In this document: positions 1-5,659 of the stretch, piece by piece
Layout of the letters: every line of letters starts with the position of its first letter
How positions within the stretch are numbered: the first letter of the stretch is position 1
Assembly: GCA_002421645.1 (NCBI GenBank)
Contig: DIST01000038.1
Location: 1 to 19,504, forward strand
From: Flavobacterium sp. UBA6203
GTDB taxonomy: Bacteria; Bacteroidota; Bacteroidia; Flavobacteriales; Flavobacteriaceae
Length of the DNA: 19,504 nucleotides
Direction: 5' to 3'
Notes under the pieces: model-generated
Database searches by the model: none
Told to the model about the DNA's origin: nothing
Seen by the model: the letters and a program-made list of their open reading frames with translations, nothing else
Program-made: the position numbers and the translations under genes

Positions 1-29
1 CAGAGCTTTTTTGATTTTTATACTTTTTG

Positions 30-530
30 TTAAAACCAAATTCCTCTATTCTGCCAAACCAAAACCAAGAATAATCCAAAAAAAAGTAAACTCACCAATA
101 GTTTCATGAAGGTTCCTGCTAAAAATCCAATAAATGAACCAGTAGCAGCTTTAAATGCTCGTCCTTTTTCTTGAGAGTTATAAATAAGTTCTCCCACGAG
201 TGCTCCAACAAAAGGTCCAATTAAAAAACCAAAAGGAATAGGTGCGAAAATTCCAATAATCAAACCTATATTAGTTCCCCAAATTCCGTATTTACTCCCG
301 CCAAAATATTTTGTTCCTTGAGCTGGAATCACATAATCTAAAATTCCAATCACAATGGCAATTACTAAAGTAATGCCTAGTAACCAATAATTGGTTTCTA
401 TTCCTTGGCAAAAATAAAGCATCAAAATCCCAACCCAACTAATAGGCGGTCCCGGTAAAGCAGGAAGTAAGCTTCCAATAATCCCAACTATCATTAAAAG
501 CAAACCCAGAATCAATAAAAAGTATTCCAT
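30..530 (-). CDS. DUF456 family membrane protein
   Basis: This 166-residue protein is almost entirely hydrophobic and fits the usual DUF456 length of about 160. I see membrane segments near residues 3-22, 30-42, 48-66, 84-115 and 142-160. The proline-rich turn PALPGPP at 23-29 is typical of the family, and glycine-rich helices (GFLIGPFVGALVGE, 101-114) recall small glycine-zipper membrane proteins. It should sit in the inner membrane. The family's biochemical role is unknown and I do not infer one. It is transcribed away from the TonB-like cluster, from a shared 65-bp intergenic region. The 29 bases downstream of its stop, at the window edge, hold nothing I can name. Confidence 0.85.
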   Translation of the reverse strand: MEYFLLILGLLLMIVGIIGSLLPALPGPPISWVGILMLYFCQGIETNYWLLGITLVIAIVIGILDYVIPAQGTKYFGGSKYGIWGTNIGLIIGIFAPIPFGFLIGPFVGALVGELIYNSQEKGRAFKAATGSFIGFLAGTFMKLLVSLLFFGLFLVLVWQNRGIWF

Positions 531-551
531 AAGATTTTAGTTATTGTCTAA

Positions 552-567
552 CAAATTTATAACTTTG
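552..567. promoter_or_regulatory. Back-to-back divergent -7 boxes
   Basis: Two TAnnTTTG boxes lie directly against each other. TAAATTTG reads leftward from 559 to 552 toward the DUF456 gene, and TAACTTTG reads rightward from 560 to 567 toward the TonB-like cluster. TAnnTTTG is the established Bacteroidota -7 element. The -33 TTG is not well placed on either side: the nearest for the plus strand is 544-546, only 13 bp away. The assignment therefore rests on the -7 boxes and the divergent gene arrangement. Confidence 0.5.
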
Positions 568-595
568 TTTCTTACTTTTTAAATAATTGATTTCT

Positions 596-1210
596 ATGCG
601 ATTTGTTTTTTTATTTTTTGTTTCTTTTATAATTGTTAATAGTGCTATTGCTCAAGAAAAAAAAATGTCTACTCAAGAACGTTTAAATGAACTGGCAAAA
701 ACAAAAAGGGAATATGAAGAAATTAGAAAAAAAGAATGGGATGCTTATTTAGTTCGTGTTGAAGAAAGTCAAATTGCAAAAAAGCAAAAAAAACAAGCCG
801 ATTCTATTGAGAAATCAAAACTAGCTGATAATGTCAAAAAAGATGTAGCTGATTTTCCTAAATGTGATAATCAAGAATCGCCATATTATATTAGAAAAAA
901 CCCAACAACAGGTTTTGAAGAAAAAATTGCTTTTACCGATTATATAAGAAGGCATGTTATGGCTAAATTTAATTATCCCGAATTTGCAATGGATTACGAA
1001 TTAGAAGGAAGAGTTTTGGTACAATTTTATATTGATAAAGAAGGAAATCCTCAAATAAAAGAAGCTAATGGTCCAAAAAATGGATTGATTTTAGAGGAAG
1101 AAGCTATACGCATAATTAAATCGTTGCCAACAGCTATTCCAGCTACTTGCGATGGAAAACCAATAAATATTATGTTTGCAATACCTATAACCTTTCAGAT
1201 GCAAGAGTAA
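596..1210 (+). CDS. Exported TonB C-terminal-domain protein
   Basis: The ATG at 596 gives 204 residues; a TTG nine bases upstream is possible, but the ATG directly begins a good signal peptide (hydrophobic 3-18, AIAQ-E cleavage near 20). A charged, probably coiled region follows (23-85, rich in Lys, Glu and Gln). A TonB_C domain occupies about 113-204, with the hallmark NYPEFAMDYELEGRVLVQF run, then IDKEG and a terminal IPITF strand. Full TonB proteins keep an N-terminal membrane anchor and a proline-rich spacer. Here the N-terminus looks cleavable and no proline spacer exists, so it is more likely a periplasmic TonB_C-fold protein than the energy transducer itself. It is first of three related tandem genes, 1 bp before the next. 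Confidence 0.8.
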   Translation: MRFVFLFFVSFIIVNSAIAQEKKMSTQERLNELAKTKREYEEIRKKEWDAYLVRVEESQIAKKQKKQADSIEKSKLADNVKKDVADFPKCDNQESPYYIRKNPTTGFEEKIAFTDYIRRHVMAKFNYPEFAMDYELEGRVLVQFYIDKEGNPQIKEANGPKNGLILEEEAIRIIKSLPTAIPATCDGKPINIMFAIPITFQMQE

Positions 1211-1211
1211 T

Positions 1212-1682
1212 ATGAGAAAATTAATTCAAGTGGTTTTTTTAGTTTTTTCAATAATTTCATTTTCTCAAGAAAAAGAGAAAACTGTTGTTGTTAATGATGT
1301 TCAGATTATTGACTTAAATTCTGAAATTATACCTTTGACAATAGTTGAACAAGCACCTGCATTTCCAAATTGTAAAGGAATTGCTGTTGAAAAATCTCAA
1401 GAGTGTTTTCAAACCGAATTAATGAATCATTTAAAAAATAATTTTAGGTATCCAGAATTAGCAATGGAGGAAAATATTCAAGGTAGATTCATCGCAAAAT
1501 TCATAATTGACGAAAATGGAACAGTTATTATTCAAGAAATTGTTGGGCCAAATGAAGCTGAAATCCTGAGAGAAGAAGTGAAGAGAATCGTTTTGAAATT
1601 ACCAAAATTTGAACCAGCAAAACATAAAGGAAATATAGTTAAGGTGAAGCATTCTTTACCATTAACTTTTAAATTACAATAA
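1212..1682 (+). CDS. TonB_C-domain protein, second of tandem trio
   Basis: The protein has 156 residues with a signal peptide (MRKLIQVVFLVFSIISFSQE, cleavage near 19). A TonB_C domain covers about 66-156: FRYPELAMEENIQGRF, FIIDENGTV, VGPNEAEILREEV and the closing SLPLTF. Compared with the upstream neighbour it lacks the charged spacer, but it shares the FPNC motif (51-54) and the second Cys of the preceding segment (C65), suggesting paralogy. It probably acts in the periplasm. No gene for ExbB, ExbD or a receptor is adjacent, so involvement in TonB energy transduction is not shown. It is co-transcribed with its neighbours, with gaps of 1 and 4 bp. Confidence 0.78.
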   Translation: MRKLIQVVFLVFSIISFSQEKEKTVVVNDVQIIDLNSEIIPLTIVEQAPAFPNCKGIAVEKSQECFQTELMNHLKNNFRYPELAMEENIQGRFIAKFIIDENGTVIIQEIVGPNEAEILREEVKRIVLKLPKFEPAKHKGNIVKVKHSLPLTFKLQ

Positions 1683-1686
1683 TTCT

Positions 1687-2172
1687 ATGAATAAAAGAGT
1701 ATTCATTTTTGCCCTATTTATTTCATTGGTTTCTTGTCAGTACTTCGATAAGCAAGTCCCTGATGAGAAAGAATTATTAGAACAAGAATTGAAAAAAATC
1801 AACTGGGACGAAGTCGATGAATTTCCATCGGTTTTGCAATGTGATACCATAAAAGATGTGGAAATAAAAAAACAATGCTTTTTTGATTATTTAGCACAAA
1901 CCATACAAGAGCGAATAGGAATTGATACCTTACGTGTTGAATATCCAGAAATCGACACCATCAACGTTAAAATTACCGTAAATCCCGATTCGAGCTTGGA
2001 ATTTGAAACCCTATATCCAAATGACAGCATTGCTTTTGCAGATAAAACAAAAATCGATAGTATTTTAACTTCAAGATTATCTGATTTCCCAAAAGTAGAA
2101 CCTGCCATAAAAAGAGGCGTGAAAGTAAAAACGCAATTTGTTCTTCCGGTCATTATTAAAATGGAGAAGTAA
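1687..2172 (+). CDS. Lipoprotein, degenerate TonB_C-like, third of trio
   Basis: This 161-residue protein begins with a lipoprotein signal peptide whose lipobox is LVSC, with Cys17 as the predicted lipidated residue. The mature part is acidic and has no domain I can name with certainty. Its start (DEFPSVLQCD, then a second Cys) and its end (LSDFPKVEPAIKRGVKVK and LPVIIKM) line up with corresponding parts of the previous gene, so I read it as a diverged paralog that has lost the central GRFxxxF strand. The place in the tandem array supports this. Exact function is unknown. Its stop is followed within 2 bp by a hexamer array. Confidence 0.7.
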   Translation: MNKRVFIFALFISLVSCQYFDKQVPDEKELLEQELKKINWDEVDEFPSVLQCDTIKDVEIKKQCFFDYLAQTIQERIGIDTLRVEYPEIDTINVKITVNPDSSLEFETLYPNDSIAFADKTKIDSILTSRLSDFPKVEPAIKRGVKVKTQFVLPVIIKMEK

Positions 2173-2371
2173 GCAAGGGCAAAATCAAGAGCAAATTCAA
2201 GTACAAGGGCAAGTTCAATTTCAAATTAGGAACACAGATTTAAGAAATTTCAATAATTTTCAAAATCTTATATGAACTTAATTCGAAAAAAGTTGTCAAC
2301 TTCAAAAAACTTACATGACTTATATGTTAAAAAGATTTCGTTTTAATTCGTGAAATTCGTATTTAAGTCAA
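2173..2371. other. Repeat-rich convergent intergenic region
   Basis: The region lies between convergent genes and has no ORF. It starts with a hexamer array (listed separately). It continues with low-complexity runs such as ACACAGATTTAAGAAATTTC (2232-2251), and AATTCGTGAAATTCG (2346-2360) near the end of the glycosyltransferase gene. AAGTTG/CAACTT at 2290-2302 forms a tight 6-bp inverted repeat, followed on the minus strand by a T run. That could be a weak terminator for the glycosyltransferase gene, but the one-base loop makes this doubtful. Confidence 0.4.
2175..2222 (+). repeat. AARNNC hexamer array (8 units)
   Basis: Eight consecutive hexamers keep the pattern AA-x-x-x-C: AAGGGC, AAAATC, AAGAGC, AAATTC, AAGTAC, AAGGGC, AAGTTC, AATTTC. 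The array begins 2 bp after the stop codon of the lipoprotein gene. The units are degenerate but strictly in phase, and three unit types (AAGTTC, AAGAGC, AAAATC) recur in a second array at 15336-15371. Confidence 0.75.
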
Positions 2372-3481
2372 TTATTTTCTAAAGTTTCGCCCTTTCCAAG
2401 AATAGTTGCCAAATAACGAATAAACCGCCACTGAAACACTAAAAAACGGATACAACAAACTACTCGCCAACACATATTGTAATTTCGATTCGAAGAAATT
2501 AGCGGTTTTGTAAATCAAGATAAAATCAATTAGAAATTTCAAAGCAACAAAAAGCATTAAAATGTTTTGGTCTAATATACTTGTCAACCAAAGTAGAAAA
2601 CTCACTATCCAAGCCAAATTCCCGCCAAAAACAACAAGCGCTAACAACTTTCCATAAACTGAAGAATAGCCAGTACTTTTTGAAGCCCAGCGCACCCGTT
2701 GTTGAAACAATTCAGACCAAGTTGCAACTGGTTTTGTGGCAACAATACTTTCTTTAGCCAATAAAAAACCAACTTTCTTCGGAGCAACTGAAACTGCTTT
2801 TTGAAGCAGAAAAACATCGTCACCGCTAGCAATGGTCTCATTTCCTTGAAAACCGTTTAATTCCTTGAAAAAATGTTTGGAATAGGAAAAATTCGCACCA
2901 TTACACATAAAAGGTTGGTCGATTCCAAAACTTCCAATCGTAGCGCCTTGTAAACTCAAGAAATCTAAATTCTGGAAAGCGGATAAAAAGCCACTTTTTG
3001 GAACATAACAAACGCCAGAAGCCACCATTTCCACTTCATTTTCCTGAATATATTGATTGAAAGTCGTTAACCAATTTTTTTGAACCAAACAATCGGCATC
3101 AGTAGTAATAATCCAATCGTTTTTGGCAACTTGAATCGCGGTTTCAATGGCATCTTTCTTGGGTGAATTTGATTTTCTTTCGTTCTTAATTAATCGAATT
3201 TCAAACTTCCATCTTCCATCTTCCATCTTCCAACTATCATTGGAATCATCATCCACTAAAATCACTTCCACTAATTCTTTCGGATAATGCAACAAAGAAA
3301 TAGAATGTAATAAATTCGGGAGATTCTCTTTTTCATTTCGGAACGGAACTACAATGGTAAAAGATGTTTTTGGAGTGAATTCTTTTCTCGAAAAGCGTTT
3401 CATTCGATTAAAGCCATAAATCAGTTGCCCGATGAACAGGATGTAAATGAGGAAAACGGTTCCAAGAATTAATTCCAACAT
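2372..3481 (-). CDS. Membrane glycosyltransferase, family 2
   Basis: The 369-residue protein has an N-terminal membrane anchor (2-24) and a GT2 domain (about 40-265): FTIVVPFRNE (41-50), VILVDDDS (73-80), the metal-binding TTDAD (126-130), SGDD (219-222) and QQRVRW (260-265). These are the standard motifs of processive or membrane GT2 enzymes. Three C-terminal membrane segments follow (about 279-302, 306-326, 337-357). It probably transfers a sugar from a nucleotide-activated donor to a lipid or polymer at the inner membrane; the substrate cannot be read from sequence. Residues 84-92 (WKMEDGRWK), immediately after the DDDSND donor motif, are encoded by a 7-bp tandem repeat. It lies 183 bp downstream of the flippase-like gene on the same strand and may share its transcript. 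Confidence 0.88.
   Translation of the reverse strand: MLELILGTVFLIYILFIGQLIYGFNRMKRFSRKEFTPKTSFTIVVPFRNEKENLPNLLHSISLLHYPKELVEVILVDDDSNDSWKMEDGRWKFEIRLIKNERKSNSPKKDAIETAIQVAKNDWIITTDADCLVQKNWLTTFNQYIQENEVEMVASGVCYVPKSGFLSAFQNLDFLSLQGATIGSFGIDQPFMCNGANFSYSKHFFKELNGFQGNETIASGDDVFLLQKAVSVAPKKVGFLLAKESIVATKPVATWSELFQQRVRWASKSTGYSSVYGKLLALVVFGGNLAWIVSFLLWLTSILDQNILMLFVALKFLIDFILIYKTANFFESKLQYVLASSLLYPFFSVSVAVYSLFGNYSWKGRNFRK
3206..3232 (-). repeat. Heptamer tandem repeat inside GT2 gene
   Basis: On the plus strand the unit CTTCCAT occurs three times (3206-3226) followed by CTTCCA, nearly four copies without error; on the coding strand it reads ATGGAAG repeated. Because seven is not a multiple of three, each copy is read in a different frame (W-K-M-E-D-G-R-W-K), and gain or loss of one unit would shift the reading frame. 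It lies at codons 84-92, between two core strands of the catalytic domain. Confidence 0.85.
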
Positions 3482-3664
3482 AATTTAAAAATATTTCTAT
3501 GTGAGTTATGTTAAGTGAAACGTCCGAAGCTTCGGACTAAAATCAACACAATCAAAATCTATTGTAGCTATGTGTTAAATTTCAAACCACATAGAAACAT
3601 AGTAAAAGTGGAAAAAAATTTTGAGAAGACAAAGAAAACTTCATTTTTGCACAAAGAAAATTGC
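3482..3664. other. Intergenic region with decayed repeats
   Basis: This 183-bp gap separates two minus-strand genes. It contains a perfect 16-bp palindrome, GTCCGAAGCTTCGGAC, at 3522-3537; an inverted repeat CTATGTG (3568-3574) / CACATAG (3588-3594); a further CTATGTG at 3497-3503; and a 10-bp direct repeat ACAAAGAAAA at 3629-3638 and 3651-3660. The palindrome has no following T run on either strand, so I do not call it an intrinsic terminator. No promoter box is convincing, and no ORF is present. Confidence 0.5.
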
Positions 3665-4594
3665 TTAAACTTTGCTATCATTTAGTTTAAATCGCATCAC
3701 ATAATAACTTCCAATCACTACCGGTAAAACTACGTTTAAAAACCACATTAACGTACTAATGAAAATTACTATCCATTCGTTAACACCATATTTTCCGAAG
3801 AAAAACATCGCCACACTTCCTTTTACAGCAAAATCTAAAAATTGAAAACTCGGCAACGAAGAAGCTAAAAAGTAAACCGCAGCAATCGAGCTAATCAAAG
3901 TCAGATAAGGTAAATCCACATCAAAAACCAAAAACAAAATATAATATTGATGCGAAAAAACCAAGTAACGACAAATGCCCAATAAAATATTTTTTCGATG
4001 AATCTTCTTCGGAATTTCGTTGATTTTGTGGAGCAATTTTTGAATGGAATACCCTTTAATCGTAATGTTTTTCGAAAGAATAGAAACGAAAAATAAAACA
4101 ATTGCAATTCCAATTATCGCTAACGCCCATTTCCAATACCCAATTAAAATCAATCCAATAGTTCCGAAAATGATTGTCAAAATCATTTGAATTCCGTTGC
4201 AAATCAAGTTTAAAAATACCACTTTTTTAGTTTGTTCTTTCTTGAAAAACATGGCTTTTCCGGCATATTCTCCCAAACCATTTGGTGTGAAAATTCCAGC
4301 AGTTAAAGCTCCCAAAACTTGTTTACTTGCTTCGCCAACCGAAATCGGTTTGATGAAATCAACTAAATTTTGCCATTTTAAAATCTCAAAATAGCGATTC
4401 GCAACACTAAATAATAAAATGAAAATGATAGTTGTAATTGAAGTTTTTTCCAAAACTAAAGTCTGGAACTTACTCCATTCTAACTTTGAATTATTTGCAA
4501 TTTGGTCATAAATAAAATAAAACGCACCAATTACAATCAAAAGTTTGATGGTAAAAACAAGGAATTGCTTAGCTTTGTGAGGAATTGTAATCAT
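3665..4594 (-). CDS. Flippase-like LPG synthase TM-domain protein
   Basis: Starting at the ATG whose first base is 4594 gives 309 residues, normal for the LPG_synthase_TM (UPF0104, AglD2-like) family. A longer frame runs to 4756 but would lie inside ruvC on the opposite strand, and its extra 54 residues are not membrane-like, so I reject it. The protein is highly hydrophobic with about eight membrane segments and carries PNGLGEYAGKAMFF, the family's conserved cytoplasmic-loop motif. Relatives flip or decorate lipids (the MprF N-terminal domain flips lysyl-phosphatidylglycerol). No aminoacyl-transferase domain is attached here. Next to a GT2 enzyme it may handle a glycolipid or lipid-linked sugar; that is inference. 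Only 31 bp separate it from divergent ruvC. Confidence 0.82.
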   Translation of the reverse strand: MITIPHKAKQFLVFTIKLLIVIGAFYFIYDQIANNSKLEWSKFQTLVLEKTSITTIIFILLFSVANRYFEILKWQNLVDFIKPISVGEASKQVLGALTAGIFTPNGLGEYAGKAMFFKKEQTKKVVFLNLICNGIQMILTIIFGTIGLILIGYWKWALAIIGIAIVLFFVSILSKNITIKGYSIQKLLHKINEIPKKIHRKNILLGICRYLVFSHQYYILFLVFDVDLPYLTLISSIAAVYFLASSLPSFQFLDFAVKGSVAMFFFGKYGVNEWIVIFISTLMWFLNVVLPVVIGSYYVMRFKLNDSKV

Positions 4595-4625
4595 TGGTAC
4601 AAAGAAACGAAACTTTACACTAAAA

Positions 4626-5180
4626 TTGGCAAACGAACGCATCATATTAGGAATCGACCCAGGAACGACGATTATGGGTTTTGGATTAATCAAAGTAGTC
4701 AACAAGAAAATGGAATTTCTACAGTTGAACGAGCTTATTTTGTCCAAATACGACAACCATTATCAGAAATTAAAAGTCATTTTTGAGCGAACCATTGAAT
4801 TAATCGACACACACAATCCAGATGAAATTGCTATTGAAGCGCCTTTCTTTGGAAAAAACGTGCAATCGATGCTGAAATTAGGAAGAGCACAAGGAGTTGC
4901 CATGGCAGCCGGACTTTCGAGAGATATTCCAATTACAGAATACGAACCTAAAAAAATTAAAATGGCGATTACTGGAAACGGAAACGCCAGTAAAGAACAA
5001 GTTGCCAAAATGCTCCAACAATTATTAGGTTTAAAAGAATTACCAAAAAACCTCGATTCAACCGATGGTTTAGCGGCAGCTGTTTGTCATTTTTTCAATT
5101 CAGGTAGAGTTGAGGTGGGGAAAAATTATTCAGGTTGGGATGCTTTTGTAAAACAGAATGAAGATAGAGTTAAGAAGTAG
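4626..5180 (+). CDS. ruvC: Holliday junction resolvase RuvC
   Basis: RuvC is the dimeric nuclease that resolves Holliday junctions after RuvAB branch migration. The 184-residue protein keeps the four acidic catalytic residues in the right places: D11 (GIDPGTT), E71 (IEAPFF), and D144 and D147 (LDSTDGLAAA), the last two spaced as D138/D141 in the E. coli enzyme. The start is a TTG. No in-frame ATG exists upstream before the divergent gene's start, and the TTG places the first strand (RIILGIDPG) at the usual distance from the N-terminus. The stop codon TAG forms the first three bases of the left arm of an inverted repeat, although the protein end looks complete. Confidence 0.93.
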   Translation: MANERIILGIDPGTTIMGFGLIKVVNKKMEFLQLNELILSKYDNHYQKLKVIFERTIELIDTHNPDEIAIEAPFFGKNVQSMLKLGRAQGVAMAAGLSRDIPITEYEPKKIKMAITGNGNASKEQVAKMLQQLLGLKELPKNLDSTDGLAAAVCHFFNSGRVEVGKNYSGWDAFVKQNEDRVKK

Positions 5181-5209
5181 TGTTCAGTGTTCAGTTTTTA
5201 GTGTTCAGT
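5178..5209 (+). repeat. Left inverted-repeat arm
   Basis: The arm is built from heptamers: GTGTTCA at 5180-5186 and 5187-5193 in tandem, a T-rich spacer, and a third GTGTTCA at 5201-5207. Its first three bases are the ruvC stop codon. It pairs with 5625-5656. Confidence 0.9.
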
Positions 5210-5232
5210 ATAAAATTGTGTTGAAAAAATAT

Positions 5233-5607
5233 ATGAGATTTCAAGATTTATTAGCATATAAGAAAGGATTTGAAGTTGCAATGGAAGTTTTTGAAGTATC
5301 AAAAAGTTTTCCAAAAGAAGAAACATACTCTTTAACAGATCAAATTAGAAGAAGTTCAAGAAGTGTAACAATCACAATAGCTGAAGCTTACCGTAAAAGG
5401 GAATATCCAAAATATTTTCATAGTAAACTAACTGATGCTGATGCAGAAAATTCCGAAACACAAGGTTGGTTAGAATATGCATTAGCTTGTAAATATATTT
5501 CTCAAGAAACATTTGACTATTTGACTGAAAAGTCAAAAGAAGTTGGAAGATTAATAAATTACATGATTTTAAATCCTGGAAAATTCGGTTCAAAATCTGA
5601 AAACTAA
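5233..5607 (+). CDS. Four-helix-bundle protein (S23/IVS family)
   Basis: I start at the ATG at 5233, giving 124 residues, because MRFQDLLAYKKGFEVAMEVF is the typical family beginning. The open frame extends upstream to 5158, but that part is read from the inverted-repeat arm and ruvC. Conserved features are the early L-A-Y-K segment, SLTDQIRRSSRSVTITIAEA (about 36-55) and the helix ending in LINYMI. The family (TIGR02436) includes proteins encoded in 23S rRNA intervening sequences and is related to the Avd accessory protein of diversity-generating retroelements. Members are small basic oligomers thought to bind nucleic acid, with unproven function. Here the gene is enclosed by long inverted repeats, between ruvC and hemW. 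Confidence 0.85.
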   Translation: MRFQDLLAYKKGFEVAMEVFEVSKSFPKEETYSLTDQIRRSSRSVTITIAEAYRKREYPKYFHSKLTDADAENSETQGWLEYALACKYISQETFDYLTEKSKEVGRLINYMILNPGKFGSKSEN

Positions 5608-5624
5608 ATATTTCTGCATTTAGC

Positions 5625-5656
5625 ACTGAACACTAAAAACTGAACACTGAGCACTA
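5625..5656 (+). repeat. Right inverted-repeat arm
   Basis: It contains TGAACAC at 5627-5633 and 5641-5647 and TGAGCAC at 5648-5654, the reverse complements of the three left-arm heptamers with one substitution. It ends three bases before the hemW ATG, so hemW's translation start region lies at the foot of the predicted RNA stem. Confidence 0.9.
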
Positions 5657-5659
5657 AAA

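Larger units (their letters stand above)
5178..5656 (+). mobile_element. Inverted-repeat-bounded four-helix-bundle unit
   Basis: A 479-bp unit made of a 32-bp left arm (5178-5209), a four-helix-bundle gene, and a 32-bp right arm (5625-5656). The arms are reverse complements at 31 of 32 positions. The one exception (T5183 against G5651) would be a G-U pair in RNA, so a transcript could form an unbroken 32-bp helix closing a loop of 415 nt. The unit fills the gap between ruvC and hemW exactly: it starts at the ruvC stop codon and ends 3 bp before the hemW start. I see no transposase and no obvious target-site duplication, so the mobile-element label is inference from the structure. Confidence 0.55.

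Noticed and set aside
2175..2222. CRISPR-like array
   Set aside because: The units are contiguous hexamers with no spacers, and no cas gene is near.
3522..3537. Intrinsic terminator for the flippase-like gene
   Set aside because: The palindrome has no T run after it on the minus strand and lies over 120 bp past the stop.
4595..4756. 54-residue N-terminal extension of the flippase-like protein
   Set aside because: It lies inside ruvC on the opposite strand and is not membrane-like; the ATG at 4594 starts a normal family N-terminus.
4502..4786. 94-codon plus-strand frame across the ruvC start
   Set aside because: It overlaps both real genes in other frames and shows no recognisable motif.
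5158..5232. Longer start of the four-helix-bundle gene at 5158
   Set aside because: The added 25 residues come from the ruvC end and the repeat arm; the family N-terminus begins at 5233.
5233..5607. Avd accessory gene of a diversity-generating retroelement
   Set aside because: The fold is related, but no reverse transcriptase, template repeat or variable repeat is present in the window.
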